A stretch of DNA of 64,000 nucleotides from Halothermothrix orenii H 168 (GTDB taxonomy: Bacteria > Bacillota > Halanaerobiia > Halanaerobiales > Halothermotrichaceae): assembly GCF_000020485.1 (NCBI RefSeq), contig NC_011899.1, positions 1,148,501-1,212,500 of the forward strand, in the 5' to 3' direction. Positions 9,306-18,654 of the stretch are shown here, piece by piece. Below the pieces are notes generated by a model that saw nothing but the letters and a program-made list of their open reading frames with translations, was not told where the DNA came from and did no database searches. Position 1 is the first letter of the stretch; every line of letters starts with the position of its first letter. The position numbers and the translations under genes were made by a program.

Positions 9306-10028
9306 ATGATAAACGTATACTGCTGGAGATGTGGTACCAAGGTCAGTAAGAAGGATATTCTGGGTTTAGGTCATTTTGACCAGCAGATTGGTAAGTATCA
9401 GGGAAAGAAGTTTATTGCTTTTAAATGTCCCAAGTGTAAAAAAGCCAGATATCAAATACTCGATACTGACCTCTTTTCATTTCAAAAGAAGACTTCGCAA
9501 AAATTTAAGAATTCTCCCGGGGTAAATAATGAGGCTGGAATTGACATAGATCAGGTTATTGATTTTTATAAAGTATTAAATGATATAGATACAGTAGATA
9601 ACTTTCTTGAAAAATGTGAAATGGCTTCTGATACAATTAGTACTGAACTGGATAAACCAATTGTTCAGCCTTTAGATGTTTATAATCTTTTCTGTGAATT
9701 GAATACAACTAATGACAAGAGACTGATGATTTTAACACTGGATGAAGATAATTATTTGATTACATGGGAATTTCTGGGTGAAGGCACTAATAAGCCAATT
9801 AAACTGGATCCGAAAACTATTTTTCACACCTCGTTTTTACTTGAAGAAAAGACTTCAGTTATAATTGCCGAAAACATGAATGATAATTTTACCAGACCAT
9901 CCCAGAAAGATGTTCTGGTTACAAAACGACTGGTAAAAGCCGGCAAAATTCTGGGAATTGATTTTCTTGATCATATTGTCATTGAGGCTGATGGATACCA
10001 CAGTTATGATCAGTTAAATTTAATTTAG
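9306..10028 (+). CDS. zinc-ribbon protein fused to a degenerate RadC-type JAB domain
   Basis: Residues 1-55 carry two CxxC pairs (CWRC at 6-9, CPKC near 46), a zinc ribbon. Residues about 130-240 follow the RadC/JAB pattern: LTLDEDNYLI, then SVIIAENMND, then DVLVTKRLVKAGKILGIDFL and DHIVIEADGYHSY. In true RadC/JAB proteins the middle block reads HNHPSG and supplies the HxH zinc ligands; here it is ENMNDN, so the catalytic histidines are lost, while the later aspartate in QKDVLVT is kept. Thus it looks like a binding rather than a hydrolytic domain. Typical RadC has an N-terminal helix-hairpin-helix instead of a zinc ribbon. Function unknown. Confidence 0.6.
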   Translation: MINVYCWRCGTKVSKKDILGLGHFDQQIGKYQGKKFIAFKCPKCKKARYQILDTDLFSFQKKTSQKFKNSPGVNNEAGIDIDQVIDFYKVLNDIDTVDNFLEKCEMASDTISTELDKPIVQPLDVYNLFCELNTTNDKRLMILTLDEDNYLITWEFLGEGTNKPIKLDPKTIFHTSFLLEEKTSVIIAENMNDNFTRPSQKDVLVTKRLVKAGKILGIDFLDHIVIEADGYHSYDQLNLI

Positions 10029-10085
10029 AGTAATTATCTGACTTATAAAGGTTTTTTAAAAAAATATTAAAAAATATGATTACTT

Positions 10086-10117
10086 AAAACCTGTCTCTTC
10101 AGAGGCAGGTTTTTTTA
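10086..10117 (+). terminator. intrinsic terminator after the RadC-like gene
   Basis: AAAACCTGTCTC and GAGGCAGGTTTT pair around a TTCA loop (with one G-U pair) and run into a T tract. Confidence 0.85.
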
Positions 10118-10341
10118 ATGTGCAAAAATCATACACAATTTTTTGGGTAGTTAAAAAAAAAAACCATAAAATCTTATTATTAATATGAAATCTATCTTGT
10201 AATAAAAAAATCTAAATATTATACAAGGTTATTGAGGCTTTCGTGTGCCTTTTAAATGATATAGTCGCAGGCCTAACATATTCTTTTGTTCTATTTTATT
10301 AGAGAATGATATATATTTTAATAAAAGGAGGATAAAGTATT
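10118..10341. other. AT-rich intergenic region before the VWA gene
   Basis: This stretch, with the adjoining terminator, makes a gap of over 300 bases between genes. It is AT-rich with A and T runs. A short segment near 10230-10280 is more mixed in composition and contains GAGGC, GTGTGCC and GCAGGCC. I could not fold it into any riboswitch class I know. The last bases hold the AAAGGAGG site of the next gene. Confidence 0.4.
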
Positions 10342-11017
10342 ATGAATAAACAACTGAGGGTGTTACTGGGAATTCTTTTAATAATTGGATTATTTCTGGG
10401 TTCATATGAAGGTATCTGGAAACAGGGGGCAAAAAAAGTTTCAGGACCGGATATTAAAAAGGCAGACAATAATGAAATATACCTTGAAGTCATCTGGGAC
10501 GCCTCCGGTAGTATGTGGGGGAAGGAATATGGAGTTGAAAAAATTATCAGGTCACGGGAAGTATTAAAAACCTTTACTGATAAACTCTCGGGTGAAATCA
10601 ATATGGGTTTAAGGATATTTGGGGCAAGGAGAATAGGGGATTTAAAAGACTCATTTCTGGCAGTCCCCTTTAATGAAAAGAATAAAGATAAAGTCTTAAA
10701 CTTTATAGCCAATGTTAAACCCCTGGGGAAATCACCGATCGGGTATTCATTACTGCAGGCAAAAGGAAGATCTGGCAGGGGTTTATGGAAAAAAATATGT
10801 ACTGCTGGTAAGTGATGGGATAGATAACGGAAAAATACCAACCAGAGAGGTTGTTGAGGATCTAAAGGAAAATAATATAGTCTTACATATTATTCATATC
10901 GGTGATATACAGGATCAGGAACTTAAATCAAAACTTAAAGAAATGGCCAGCATTACCGGTGGTAAGTATTTTACATATAAAGACCATGAAAATGTTATTC
11001 CAACCCTTCAGCAATAA
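10342..11017 (+). pseudogene. von Willebrand factor type A (VWA) domain protein, interrupted by a single-base frameshift
   Basis: The first frame (10342-10815) gives a signal-anchor (MNKQLRVLLGILLIIGLFLG) and the start of a VWA domain with the MIDAS motif DASGS near residue 55. It runs out of frame in the run of four A at 10761-10764. A second frame picks up exactly there (KEDLAGVYGKKYVLLVSDG...) and ends at 11017 with the rest of the domain, including the SDGIDNG metal-site loop. Removing one A joins QAK to EDLAG and restores one protein of about 224 residues. It may be a true pseudogene or a sequencing error in a homopolymer. VWA proteins of this kind are extracytoplasmic, protein-binding or stress-related. 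Confidence 0.75.
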
Positions 11018-11044
11018 ATTTATATTTATTGCTGTTTTTTTTAT
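11009..11044 (+). terminator. intrinsic terminator overlapping the VWA stop codon
   Basis: CAGCAATAAA and TTTATTGCTG form a perfect 10-bp stem around TTTATA, followed by eight T. The stop codon TAA lies in the 5' arm. Confidence 0.88.
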
Positions 11045-11174
11045 TTTTATAGCAGGACATTTAATAAAATAACGGAAATATATAATAAAGGTTTTGTACA
11101 ACTATAAGGGGTATTATTTATTTTAAGCTGGATATTACTATTAATAGGATTGTTATCATTGAGGAGGTAAACAT

Positions 11175-13928
11175 ATGACTAGAAGTTTAAAAATACTGGT
11201 GGCTATAATAACCCTGGTGATATTTGTTTTTTTGATTATTGTTTTTTCGGGATCTAAGATTTATACTGATTGGTTATGGTTTAAAAACCTGGGATTTACC
11301 CATACTTTTTTAACAATGTTTTTTACAAATTTATGGTTAAGATTACTGATTGGTATTATTTTTACAGCTTTTATCTTCATAAACTTATTATTTACCAGAA
11401 AACCCCTGATGGAGTTTTCTAAATTAAAAAATGATGATAATGTTGAATCCCTGTTTACCGGGAGCGGTGACAACCTGATAAACTGGGTCACTAAAAAAAG
11501 GTTAAACTATACATATTTTTTTGGTAGTGTTATTCTGGGGTTTTTATTCAGTTCCATAAGTCAGGATCTCTGGAAGGTTGTTTTGAAATATTTAAATAAA
11601 ACTCCTTTTAATACAGTCGATCCTATTTTTAATATAGACCTTGGTTTTTATATTTTATCTCTACCTTTCTTTAATTTTATCAGGGAAATGGGTATGGTTT
11701 TAGTAATACTGACCTTAATTGTAATTGCCATTATATATACCATTGCTTCTGGTGTCAGGTCTTTAGGAGAAATGAAATTTAAATTATCAAACAGGGCCAA
11801 AGCCCATATTTCCATATTGATAGTTCTCTTTCTCTTTTTAAAGGCCTGGGATTACAAATTGAAAATGTATAATTTGCTTTACTCACCGAGGGGAGTTGTT
11901 TTTGGTGCCAGTTATACAGATATCCACGCAAACTTATTGGGATTAAAAATATTATTCTGGATTGTAATTTTAATTGGGGTTTTATTATTAATTAATCTTT
12001 TCCGGAAAAGTTACAAAATCATACTCTGGAGTCTGGGGATCTGGATTTTGGCTTCATTTATTTTTGGCAGTGTTTATCCAGGTCTTGTTCAAAGGTTTGA
12101 AGTTGAACCCAATGAAGTTGCTAAAGAAAGCAAATATATTAAGTATAATATTGATATGACCTTAAAGGCCTATGGACTTGATAATATCACTATCGAGGAA
12201 TTTAAGTTGTCAAATGATTTAAATCAGCAAATTATTGAAAATAACCGGGAAACAATTGACAATATCAGGTTATGGGATAACCGTCCTTTACTGTCTACCT
12301 ACAGGCAGCTTCAGGAACTCAGACCCTATTATAGATTTCCTAAAGTTGATATAGACCGGTATAATATAAATGGACAATACCGCCAGGTGATGCTCTCACC
12401 AAGGGAAGTTGACCAGAGCAGGTTATCATCAAGGGCCCAGACCTGGATAAATAAAGTATTAAAGTTTACCCACGGGTATGGCCTGGTAATGAATCCGGTA
12501 AATGAAGTTACTGAAGAGGGTTTACCAAGGTTTTTTATTAAAGATATTCCCCCCAAGGTAAATGTAGACCTCCGCCTGGATAATCCTTCTATCTATTATG
12601 GAGAATTAACTAACAATTATGTTATTGCCAATAATAAATCTCAGGAGTTCCATTATCCCCTTGGAGATAAAAATATATACACCAACTATAATGGGTCCGG
12701 TGGTGTTCAGCTCGACAGTTTTTTCAAAAAACTGGTTTATGCTCTCAGATTTAGTAATTTAAAATTTTTACTGGCAGATGATATCACTGCTGAAAGTAGA
12801 ATTATGTATTACCGTAATATAAGGGACAGGGTTCGTCGGGTTGCTCCCTTTTTATCCTTCGACGGGGATCCCTATCTGGTTATCAGCCAGGGACGCCTTT
12901 TCTGGATACAGGATGCATATACAACAACTAACAGATACCCTTACTCCCAGCCAGTTAACCGGTACAACAATTTTAATTATATAAGGAATTCTGTTAAAAT
13001 TGTGATTGATGCATTCAATGGATCTATGGATTTTTATGTTATAAATAAAAATGATCCCCTTGCGGTAACATATCAAAAAATATTCCCTGATCTGTTCAAA
13101 GATGGGGAAGAGATGCCAAAAGACATAAGAAACCATTTACGTTATCCTCAGGATCTCTTTGTCATTCAGTCCCGGATTTACAGCGTTTACCATATGAAGG
13201 ACCCGATGGTCTTTTACAATAAAGAAGAACAGTGGACGATTCCCAATGAGAATTATGCCGGTACCAGTATTACAATGGACCCCTATTATATTATTATGGA
13301 ACTTCCGGGCAAGGATGTATCTGAATTTATTTTAATGTTACCCTTTACTCCGGCAACAAAAAATAATATGATTGCCTGGATGGCTGGTCGTTCTGATGGT
13401 GATAATTATGGGGAATTGATTGTTTATCGTTTTCCCAAAGATACTCTTGTTTATGGGCCCATGCAAATAGAATCCAGGATTGACCAGAACACTGAAATAT
13501 CACAGCTATTGACACTCTGGAGTCAGCGTGGTTCAAGGGTCATAAGGGGTAATCTTCTTGTTATTCCCATTGACAATTCAATCCTTTATGTAGAGCCACT
13601 TTACTTACAGGCTGAAACCAGTGAACTTCCTGAATTAAAAAGGGTCATTGTTTCTTACGGGGACCGGGTTGTTATGGCCAGGACCCTGGATCTGGCCCTG
13701 GAAGGGATTTTTAAAGGTGAACTAGATCTGGTTGATGATGGGGGTATAACAGAGCCTGATGAGGAAGTTATTCCCGGGACCTTACAGGAATTGGCTTCAA
13801 GAGCTTTTGAATTATATACCCTCTCCCAGGAAAGCCTGAAGGAAGGCAACTGGTCTGAGTATGGTAGATTACTGGAAGAACTACAGGAGGTCCTTCAACA
13901 GTTAAGGGATAAAACACAAATAGAATAA
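11175..13928 (+). CDS. UPF0182 family large membrane protein
   Basis: The 917-residue product begins with about seven hydrophobic segments in residues 1-310 (the first at 7-26, then DWLWFKNLGF, a typical UPF0182 block). A long non-membrane part rich in aromatic residues follows (LSTYRQLQELRPYYRF, FTHGYGLVMNPVNE, PFTPATKNNMIAWMAGRSDG). These conserved strings define the UPF0182/DUF PF03699 family of bacteria and cyanobacteria, whose function is not known. The length and full alignment suggest an intact gene. The ribosome site GAGGAGG lies before the ATG. A 37-base gap to the M16 pair allows co-transcription. Confidence 0.92.
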   Translation: MTRSLKILVAIITLVIFVFLIIVFSGSKIYTDWLWFKNLGFTHTFLTMFFTNLWLRLLIGIIFTAFIFINLLFTRKPLMEFSKLKNDDNVESLFTGSGDNLINWVTKKRLNYTYFFGSVILGFLFSSISQDLWKVVLKYLNKTPFNTVDPIFNIDLGFYILSLPFFNFIREMGMVLVILTLIVIAIIYTIASGVRSLGEMKFKLSNRAKAHISILIVLFLFLKAWDYKLKMYNLLYSPRGVVFGASYTDIHANLLGLKILFWIVILIGVLLLINLFRKSYKIILWSLGIWILASFIFGSVYPGLVQRFEVEPNEVAKESKYIKYNIDMTLKAYGLDNITIEEFKLSNDLNQQIIENNRETIDNIRLWDNRPLLSTYRQLQELRPYYRFPKVDIDRYNINGQYRQVMLSPREVDQSRLSSRAQTWINKVLKFTHGYGLVMNPVNEVTEEGLPRFFIKDIPPKVNVDLRLDNPSIYYGELTNNYVIANNKSQEFHYPLGDKNIYTNYNGSGGVQLDSFFKKLVYALRFSNLKFLLADDITAESRIMYYRNIRDRVRRVAPFLSFDGDPYLVISQGRLFWIQDAYTTTNRYPYSQPVNRYNNFNYIRNSVKIVIDAFNGSMDFYVINKNDPLAVTYQKIFPDLFKDGEEMPKDIRNHLRYPQDLFVIQSRIYSVYHMKDPMVFYNKEEQWTIPNENYAGTSITMDPYYIIMELPGKDVSEFILMLPFTPATKNNMIAWMAGRSDGDNYGELIVYRFPKDTLVYGPMQIESRIDQNTEISQLLTLWSQRGSRVIRGNLLVIPIDNSILYVEPLYLQAETSELPELKRVIVSYGDRVVMARTLDLALEGIFKGELDLVDDGGITEPDEEVIPGTLQELASRAFELYTLSQESLKEGNWSEYGRLLEELQEVLQQLRDKTQIE

Positions 13929-13971
13929 TTAAAAACATTAAATATAACAATAGATACAGGGGAAGGTGACT

Positions 13972-15255
13972 ATGAATAGATTAACAGTTTTTTCAGATTA
14001 TAAAACAGTCAGTGATATAGATTTGCATATTTGCCAAAATCAAAAGTTTAAAACCAATTTATTACAGATATATATAACCCAACCCTTAATTAAGGAGACT
14101 GCCAGTGGTACTGCCCTGATACCATATATTCTGTACCGGGGTAGTACTACATACCCGACAAATAGAGAAATAGTACTTAAACTTGATAGTTTATATGGAG
14201 CCAGCCTAAATGTTTCGGTTTTAAAAAGGGGAGAAAACCAGCTTGTTTCTTTCTCCCTTGAGGTTCCGAATGAAAAATATCTTCCTGATAGGGAACCTCT
14301 CTTTGAAAAAGCCCTGGATTTCCTGTATGACATTGTTTTTAATCCCCTGGTGGTAGAGGAGGGTTTTAAAGGGGATTATGTTGATCAGGAAAAAAAATTT
14401 TTAGAAGAAGAAATAAAATCATTAATAAATGATAAATTCAATTATTCCCAGGAAAGATGTTATCAGGAAATGTGTCGTCATGAGCCCTTTGGCATTTATA
14501 AACTTGGAGACATTGAAACACTACCCCAACTGGATAGATACAAAGTTTATAACCTTTATTCAAAACTAATTAAAAATAATCCAATTAATATGTTTGTGGT
14601 GGGGGATATTGACGAAGAAAAAACTTACTACAAAATAAACGAAAAATTTTCTATCAAACGGTATAAAAAAATTGATGATAATAGTACAGAAGTTGTGAAG
14701 GAGATAAATGCTCCCAGGGAAGTAACTGAAGAGTTAAATGTTAATCAGGGAAAACTGGTAATTGGTTTTAGAACAGGTATTACCAGGGGTGATAAATTAT
14801 ATAATGCCCTTCTCTTTTATAATGGTATTTTAGGACGCTTTCCTCATTCAAAATTATTCCAAAATGTAAGAGAGAAGGCCAGTCTGGCCTATTATGCCTT
14901 CTCACGCCTTGAATCTACAAAAGGATTATTGACCATAAATGCAGGGATAGATTTTAAAAATTATGATAAAGCCAGGGAGATTATTTTAAAACAGATGGAT
15001 GAAATATCAAACGGGAATATTTCCAGTGATGAGTTTGAATGGACCAAAAAGGGTATAATTAATAATCTCAAGACTATGGCTGATAGCAATAAAGGTCTGG
15101 TCAGGCACTATCTGCTGGGTTTGATAAATAATAAAGCTGAGTCCATTTCAGATATGATTTACGGTTTAAGAAAAGTGACAGTAGATGATATTGTAGAAGT
15201 ATCGAAAAATATAAAAATTGATACGATCTATTTTTTAAAGAAAAAGGGGGCCTAA
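13972..15255 (+). CDS. M16 peptidase family protein without the HxxEH motif (YmfF/YfmF-like)
   Basis: This is a two-lobed M16 fold protein of 427 residues. The place of the zinc site HxxEH reads TALIPYILYRGSTTYPTN, so it has no catalytic zinc motif. It is directly followed by an M16 protein with an intact site, as in the B. subtilis ymfF-ymfH pair; the two probably form a heterodimer like other M16B peptidases. Such pairs are named in databases as associated with EF-P 5-aminopentanol modification. I chose ATG 13972 because GGGGAAGG is well spaced from it; a GTG at 13966 is too close to that site. Confidence 0.82.
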   Translation: MNRLTVFSDYKTVSDIDLHICQNQKFKTNLLQIYITQPLIKETASGTALIPYILYRGSTTYPTNREIVLKLDSLYGASLNVSVLKRGENQLVSFSLEVPNEKYLPDREPLFEKALDFLYDIVFNPLVVEEGFKGDYVDQEKKFLEEEIKSLINDKFNYSQERCYQEMCRHEPFGIYKLGDIETLPQLDRYKVYNLYSKLIKNNPINMFVVGDIDEEKTYYKINEKFSIKRYKKIDDNSTEVVKEINAPREVTEELNVNQGKLVIGFRTGITRGDKLYNALLFYNGILGRFPHSKLFQNVREKASLAYYAFSRLESTKGLLTINAGIDFKNYDKAREIILKQMDEISNGNISSDEFEWTKKGIINNLKTMADSNKGLVRHYLLGLINNKAESISDMIYGLRKVTVDDIVEVSKNIKIDTIYFLKKKGA

Positions 15256-15257
15256 TA

Positions 15258-16532
15258 GTGAAAGAATTCTATAATGAAATTATCAGAGAATATTTATATA
15301 CAGATTCAATAGATAATGGTCTTAATGTCTATATAATGCCCCGGAAAAATTATAATCGTCAGTATGCTATTTTTGCCACCAGGTATGGCTCCATTGATAT
15401 TAAATTTGTTGATCCTGAAACCGGTCAAAAGACAACGGTTCCAGAAGGCATTGCTCATTTCTTGGAACATAAACTTTTTGAAGGTAAAGATGAGAGTTCT
15501 TTCAATAAATTTGCCCGTCTTGGTGCATCAGCCAATGCATATACGAATTTCACCAGAACAGCATATCTGTTTTCCAGTACCGGTAATTTTGACAGGGCTT
15601 TAATTAATTTAATCGAATTTGTACAGTCACCATATTTTACTGATGAAAATGTAAATAAAGAGAAGGGAATAATAAGCCAGGAAATAAGAATGTATGAAGA
15701 CGACCCTTACTGGCAGGTCTTTTTTAACCTTCTTCAGGGGTTATACCATAATCATCCAGTTAAATACGATATTGCTGGCTCTATCGAGAGTATAAGTAGA
15801 ATTACAAAAAAAGATTTATATACCTGTTACCGCACTTTTTACCACCCTTCAAATATGGTACTGTTTATTACCGGTAATGTTGATGTTAAAGAAACACTTG
15901 ATTTAATCAGGAGAAATCAGAAGGGTAAAAAATTTTCCGATCTCAACCCGATAAAGAGGTTTTATCCTGAAGAGCCCCGTGAGGTTAAAAAAACCAGTAT
16001 TATAAAAACCATGGATGTTTCTAAAACATTATTTACCCTTGGTTTTAAAGAAAAAAATGTTGATGAAGAACATATGGTTAAACTGGAGATAGGGTCCAAT
16101 ATTCTTTTGGAAATGATGGTAGGGAAAGGGACAGAATTATACCAAAAATTATATGAAGAAGGTCTTGTAGATGATGATTATTCATTCAGTTACACAAGAC
16201 AACCGGGTTATGGTTATGCTATGATATCCAGTGAAACGAGGAATTCAGAAGAACTTTATAATAGACTCGTAAATGGTATTGAAAAAGCAGATAAAATATT
16301 GACTGAAGATAATTTTACCAGGGTTTATAATAAATACATGGGAGATTTTGTTGAGATATTTAATTCTTTTAGTGTTACTGGTAATCAGTTTGTTGATTTT
16401 TATTTTAAGGGTGTTAACGTCTTTGATATTTTCAACATTATAAACGATATAGATCTTAATTATATTAAATCACGTTATATTGAATTGTTTACAGATAATT
16501 TGCCGGTCCAGTCAGTTATTAAGTCTAAATAG
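15258..16532 (+). CDS. M16 family zinc peptidase, active subunit (YmfH/YfmH-like)
   Basis: The 424-residue protein has the inverted zinc motif HxxEH (AHFLEHKLFEG, about residues 69-73) and a downstream glutamate in NKEKGIISQEIRMYEDDP, as required for M16 (insulinase-type) peptidases. The starting codon is GTG 15258, two bases after the stop of the inactive partner, behind AAGGGGG, so the two are translated as a pair. The likely role is a cytoplasmic peptidase heterodimer; the natural substrate is not evident from sequence. Confidence 0.87.
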   Translation: MKEFYNEIIREYLYTDSIDNGLNVYIMPRKNYNRQYAIFATRYGSIDIKFVDPETGQKTTVPEGIAHFLEHKLFEGKDESSFNKFARLGASANAYTNFTRTAYLFSSTGNFDRALINLIEFVQSPYFTDENVNKEKGIISQEIRMYEDDPYWQVFFNLLQGLYHNHPVKYDIAGSIESISRITKKDLYTCYRTFYHPSNMVLFITGNVDVKETLDLIRRNQKGKKFSDLNPIKRFYPEEPREVKKTSIIKTMDVSKTLFTLGFKEKNVDEEHMVKLEIGSNILLEMMVGKGTELYQKLYEEGLVDDDYSFSYTRQPGYGYAMISSETRNSEELYNRLVNGIEKADKILTEDNFTRVYNKYMGDFVEIFNSFSVTGNQFVDFYFKGVNVFDIFNIINDIDLNYIKSRYIELFTDNLPVQSVIKSK

Positions 16533-16855
16533 TTCTATTAAAAGTTTTTTAGATAATCTCAGGCCAGACAAAGCAATCAATTTATAATGAGTATCCGGTT
16601 TTCAGACTCCCAGTAGAATTAATTATTATGTGTATAATTAATTATTATGTATTACATTATGAAATTTGCTTAAATATATAAATTGAAAAATATATACTTT
16701 TTATATATAATAAATAATAAGCATTGTTTTACATATTTTTAAACCTCTCAACATACAGGAATCAGGGGGGTGATAATTCAAGAAGGGAGAAGTAAAGAAG
16801 GATTATAAATTTAGTAGAAAGAAAAAAAGAGTATTAAAGAAGGGAGCAGATGACT
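16533..16855. other. intergenic region upstream of the SNF transporter
   Basis: About 320 bases without a gene. It is very AT-rich, holds a 15-base direct repeat (separate entry), and ends in a purine-rich stretch with several GGAG-like strings (16766-16846). The last of these, AGGGAG, serves the transporter start at 16856. No riboswitch or clear terminator was recognised. Confidence 0.5.
16617..16650 (+). repeat. 15-base direct repeat in the leader of the SNF transporter
   Basis: AATTAATTATTATGT occurs twice, at 16617-16631 and 16636-16650, separated by four bases (19-base period, near two helical turns). It could be a regulator site or simple AT-rich duplication. Confidence 0.6.
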
Positions 16856-18366
16856 ATGAAAAGAGAACACTGGAGTAGTAGAACTGCTTTTGTTCTGGCT
16901 GCAATTGGGTCAGCTGCCGGTCTCGGTAATGCCTGGCGCTTTCCCTATGTTGTCTACAAGAATGGTGGTGGAGCCTTTTTAATTCCGTATTTTATTGCCT
17001 TACTGACGGCAGGTATTCCGTTATTAGTGCTTGAGTTCAGTATAGGACAGAAGACACAGCTCGGGGCCCCGGAAGCCCTGGGTAAGGTAAGAAAGAAATT
17101 TGAACCATTTGGATGGTGGACCCTTGCCTGTGCTTTTGTTATTGTCAGCTACTATGCTGGAATACTTGGCTGGATCTGGGATTATATTGTAGGTTCTTTT
17201 AATGTAGCCTGGGGTAATAATGCTGAAGCTTACTTTTATAATAAAGTATTACACATTTCCGGTGGTATCAATGAACTGGGATGGTTCAGTTACCCGGTAT
17301 TAATAGGGTAGTTGTGTCCTGGATAGCTATTTACCTGATTTTAAGAAAAGGGACCGAAAGTGTTGGTAAGGTTGTTCCCTATACAGTTATACTCCCGGTC
17401 GTGTTACTCTTAATTCTGATTATCAGGTCTGTTACCCTTCCGGGAGCCATTGAAGGATTAAACTATTATTTAAAACCTGATTTTACGAAGTTATTAGATA
17501 TAGGTGTCTGGATTGATGCCTATACCCAGGTCTTTTTTACCCTCAGTCTGGGTATGGGGATAATGATTGCCTATGCCAGTTATATGCCCAAAAATTCTGA
17601 TGTTGTCAACAATGCCCTGATTACTGTTTTTGCCAATTCAGGGGTAAGTTTCATGGCCGGTATAGCTGTGTTTGGAACCCTTGGTTATATGGCACAGGAA
17701 CAGGGTGTTGCCATTGCCGATGTTGTTGCTGATGGTGTTATTTTAGCATTTGTTACCTATCCTAATGCTATCAATATGCTACCTGGAGGACCGATTGTAG
17801 CTGGCTTTTTCGGGGTTGTATTTTTTGTAACATTACTAACTCTGGGCATTGATTCTGCTTTTTCACTGGTTGAATCCAATGTGGCCGGTATCGTTGATAA
17901 ATGGGGATTTAACAGGAGAAAAACAACTTTCTGGGTAGTTGTTTTATTACTTGTTACTGGACTAATCTTTGCCACCAGAGCTGGATTATACTGGCTCGAT
18001 CTTATAGATCATTACGTCAATACTTACGGCCTTCTCCTGGGAGGATTGCTTGAAGCCCTGGCAATAGGCTGGTTTTACAATGCTGAAAAACTCAGAAATT
18101 ACTTTAATCCAATTTCAGAGTACCAGTTTGGAAAATGGTGGAATATAATGGTTCAGGTTATTACTCCCATTATTCTTGTCTATCTTTTCGTATTCAACTT
18201 AAGTAAGGATATAGGTGCAAATTACGGCGGTTATGGAAAACTATACCAGTGGATCGGTGGCTGGGGCCTCCTGATAGTTATGGCAATTGTAAGTGTTTTA
18301 TTATCTGCTATTAAAGGTAGAGAAAGTGTTACAGTAGACAGTAGTAGAGGTAACGTAAACCTTTAA
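16856..18366 (+). pseudogene. sodium-dependent SNF-family transporter (MetP-like), interrupted by a single-base frameshift
   Basis: The N-terminal frame carries the hallmark of the neurotransmitter:sodium symporter family (AAIGSAAGLGNAWRFPYVVYKNGGGAF, given here in pieces: AAIGSAAGLGNAWRFPY then KNGGGAFLIPY). It stops at TAG 17309-17311. The neighbouring frame continues at once as VVVSWIAIYLILRKGTESVGK and runs to 18366. A single missing G in the GGG at 17306-17308 explains the break; restoring it gives about 504 residues, a normal bacterial SNF length with 11-12 membrane segments. A tiny MetS-like gene follows, so the intact pair would be a Na+-coupled methionine/alanine importer. ATG 16856 has better spacing to AGGGAG than ATG 16850. 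Confidence 0.85.
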
Positions 18367-18386
18367 AAGAGAAGGGAGAATTGGGA

Positions 18387-18512
18387 ATGAACCTATCTTC
18401 TATAATTATGCTTATTTTTGCCTGTATCGTGCTCTATGGAGGTTTATTTATAACGGTAAATAAAGCAGTAAAAGCCGGGCATCAAAATGAAGAGGAGTTA
18501 GAAGAAAGATAG
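18387..18512 (+). CDS. metS: MetS-type small subunit of an SNF amino acid importer
   Basis: A 41-residue peptide: one membrane segment (SSIIMLIFACIVLYGGLFIT) followed by a charged tail rich in lysine and glutamate. It starts at ATG 18387 behind AAGGGAG, 20 bases after the SNF transporter. Size, topology and position match MetS, the small subunit needed by MetP for methionine/alanine uptake in Corynebacterium. I infer the same role here. It is intact although the large subunit gene is frameshifted in this sequence. Confidence 0.78.
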   Translation: MNLSSIIMLIFACIVLYGGLFITVNKAVKAGHQNEEELEER

Positions 18513-18526
18513 TATCTGGAGAAACC

Positions 18527-18557
18527 AAAGGCCCAGACCTTGAGTCTGGGCCTTTTT
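18527..18557 (+). terminator. intrinsic terminator after metS
   Basis: AAAGGCCCAGAC and GTCTGGGCCTTT form a perfect 12-bp stem with a CTTGA-like loop, followed by T residues. Confidence 0.93.
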
Positions 18558-18564
18558 AAAGTTC

Positions 18565-18594
18565 TTGACATAATAAGTTATGTAGTAATATTAT
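18565..18594 (+). promoter_or_regulatory. probable sigma-A promoter of the MFS gene
   Basis: TTGACA (18565-18570), an 18-base spacer and TATTAT (18589-18594). It lies just after the metS terminator and about 60 bases before the next start codon. Confidence 0.6.
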
Positions 18595-18654
18595 TAATAA
18601 CAGAGATAATACAAGATTCAATAATATAACATGTAAGAAACGGGGTATGATACC

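Noticed and set aside
10230-10280. A mixed-composition segment before the VWA gene considered as a riboswitch
   Set aside because: It lacks the conserved cores of c-di-GMP, SAM, cobalamin, preQ1 and fluoride classes that I could compare.
10299-10841. A 180-codon open frame on the minus strand
   Set aside because: It is antisense to the VWA gene, has no ribosome site and no recognisable motif; it is a shadow of the coding strand.
14040-14333. A 97-codon minus-strand frame
   Set aside because: Lies inside the M16-family gene in the antisense direction with no ribosome site.
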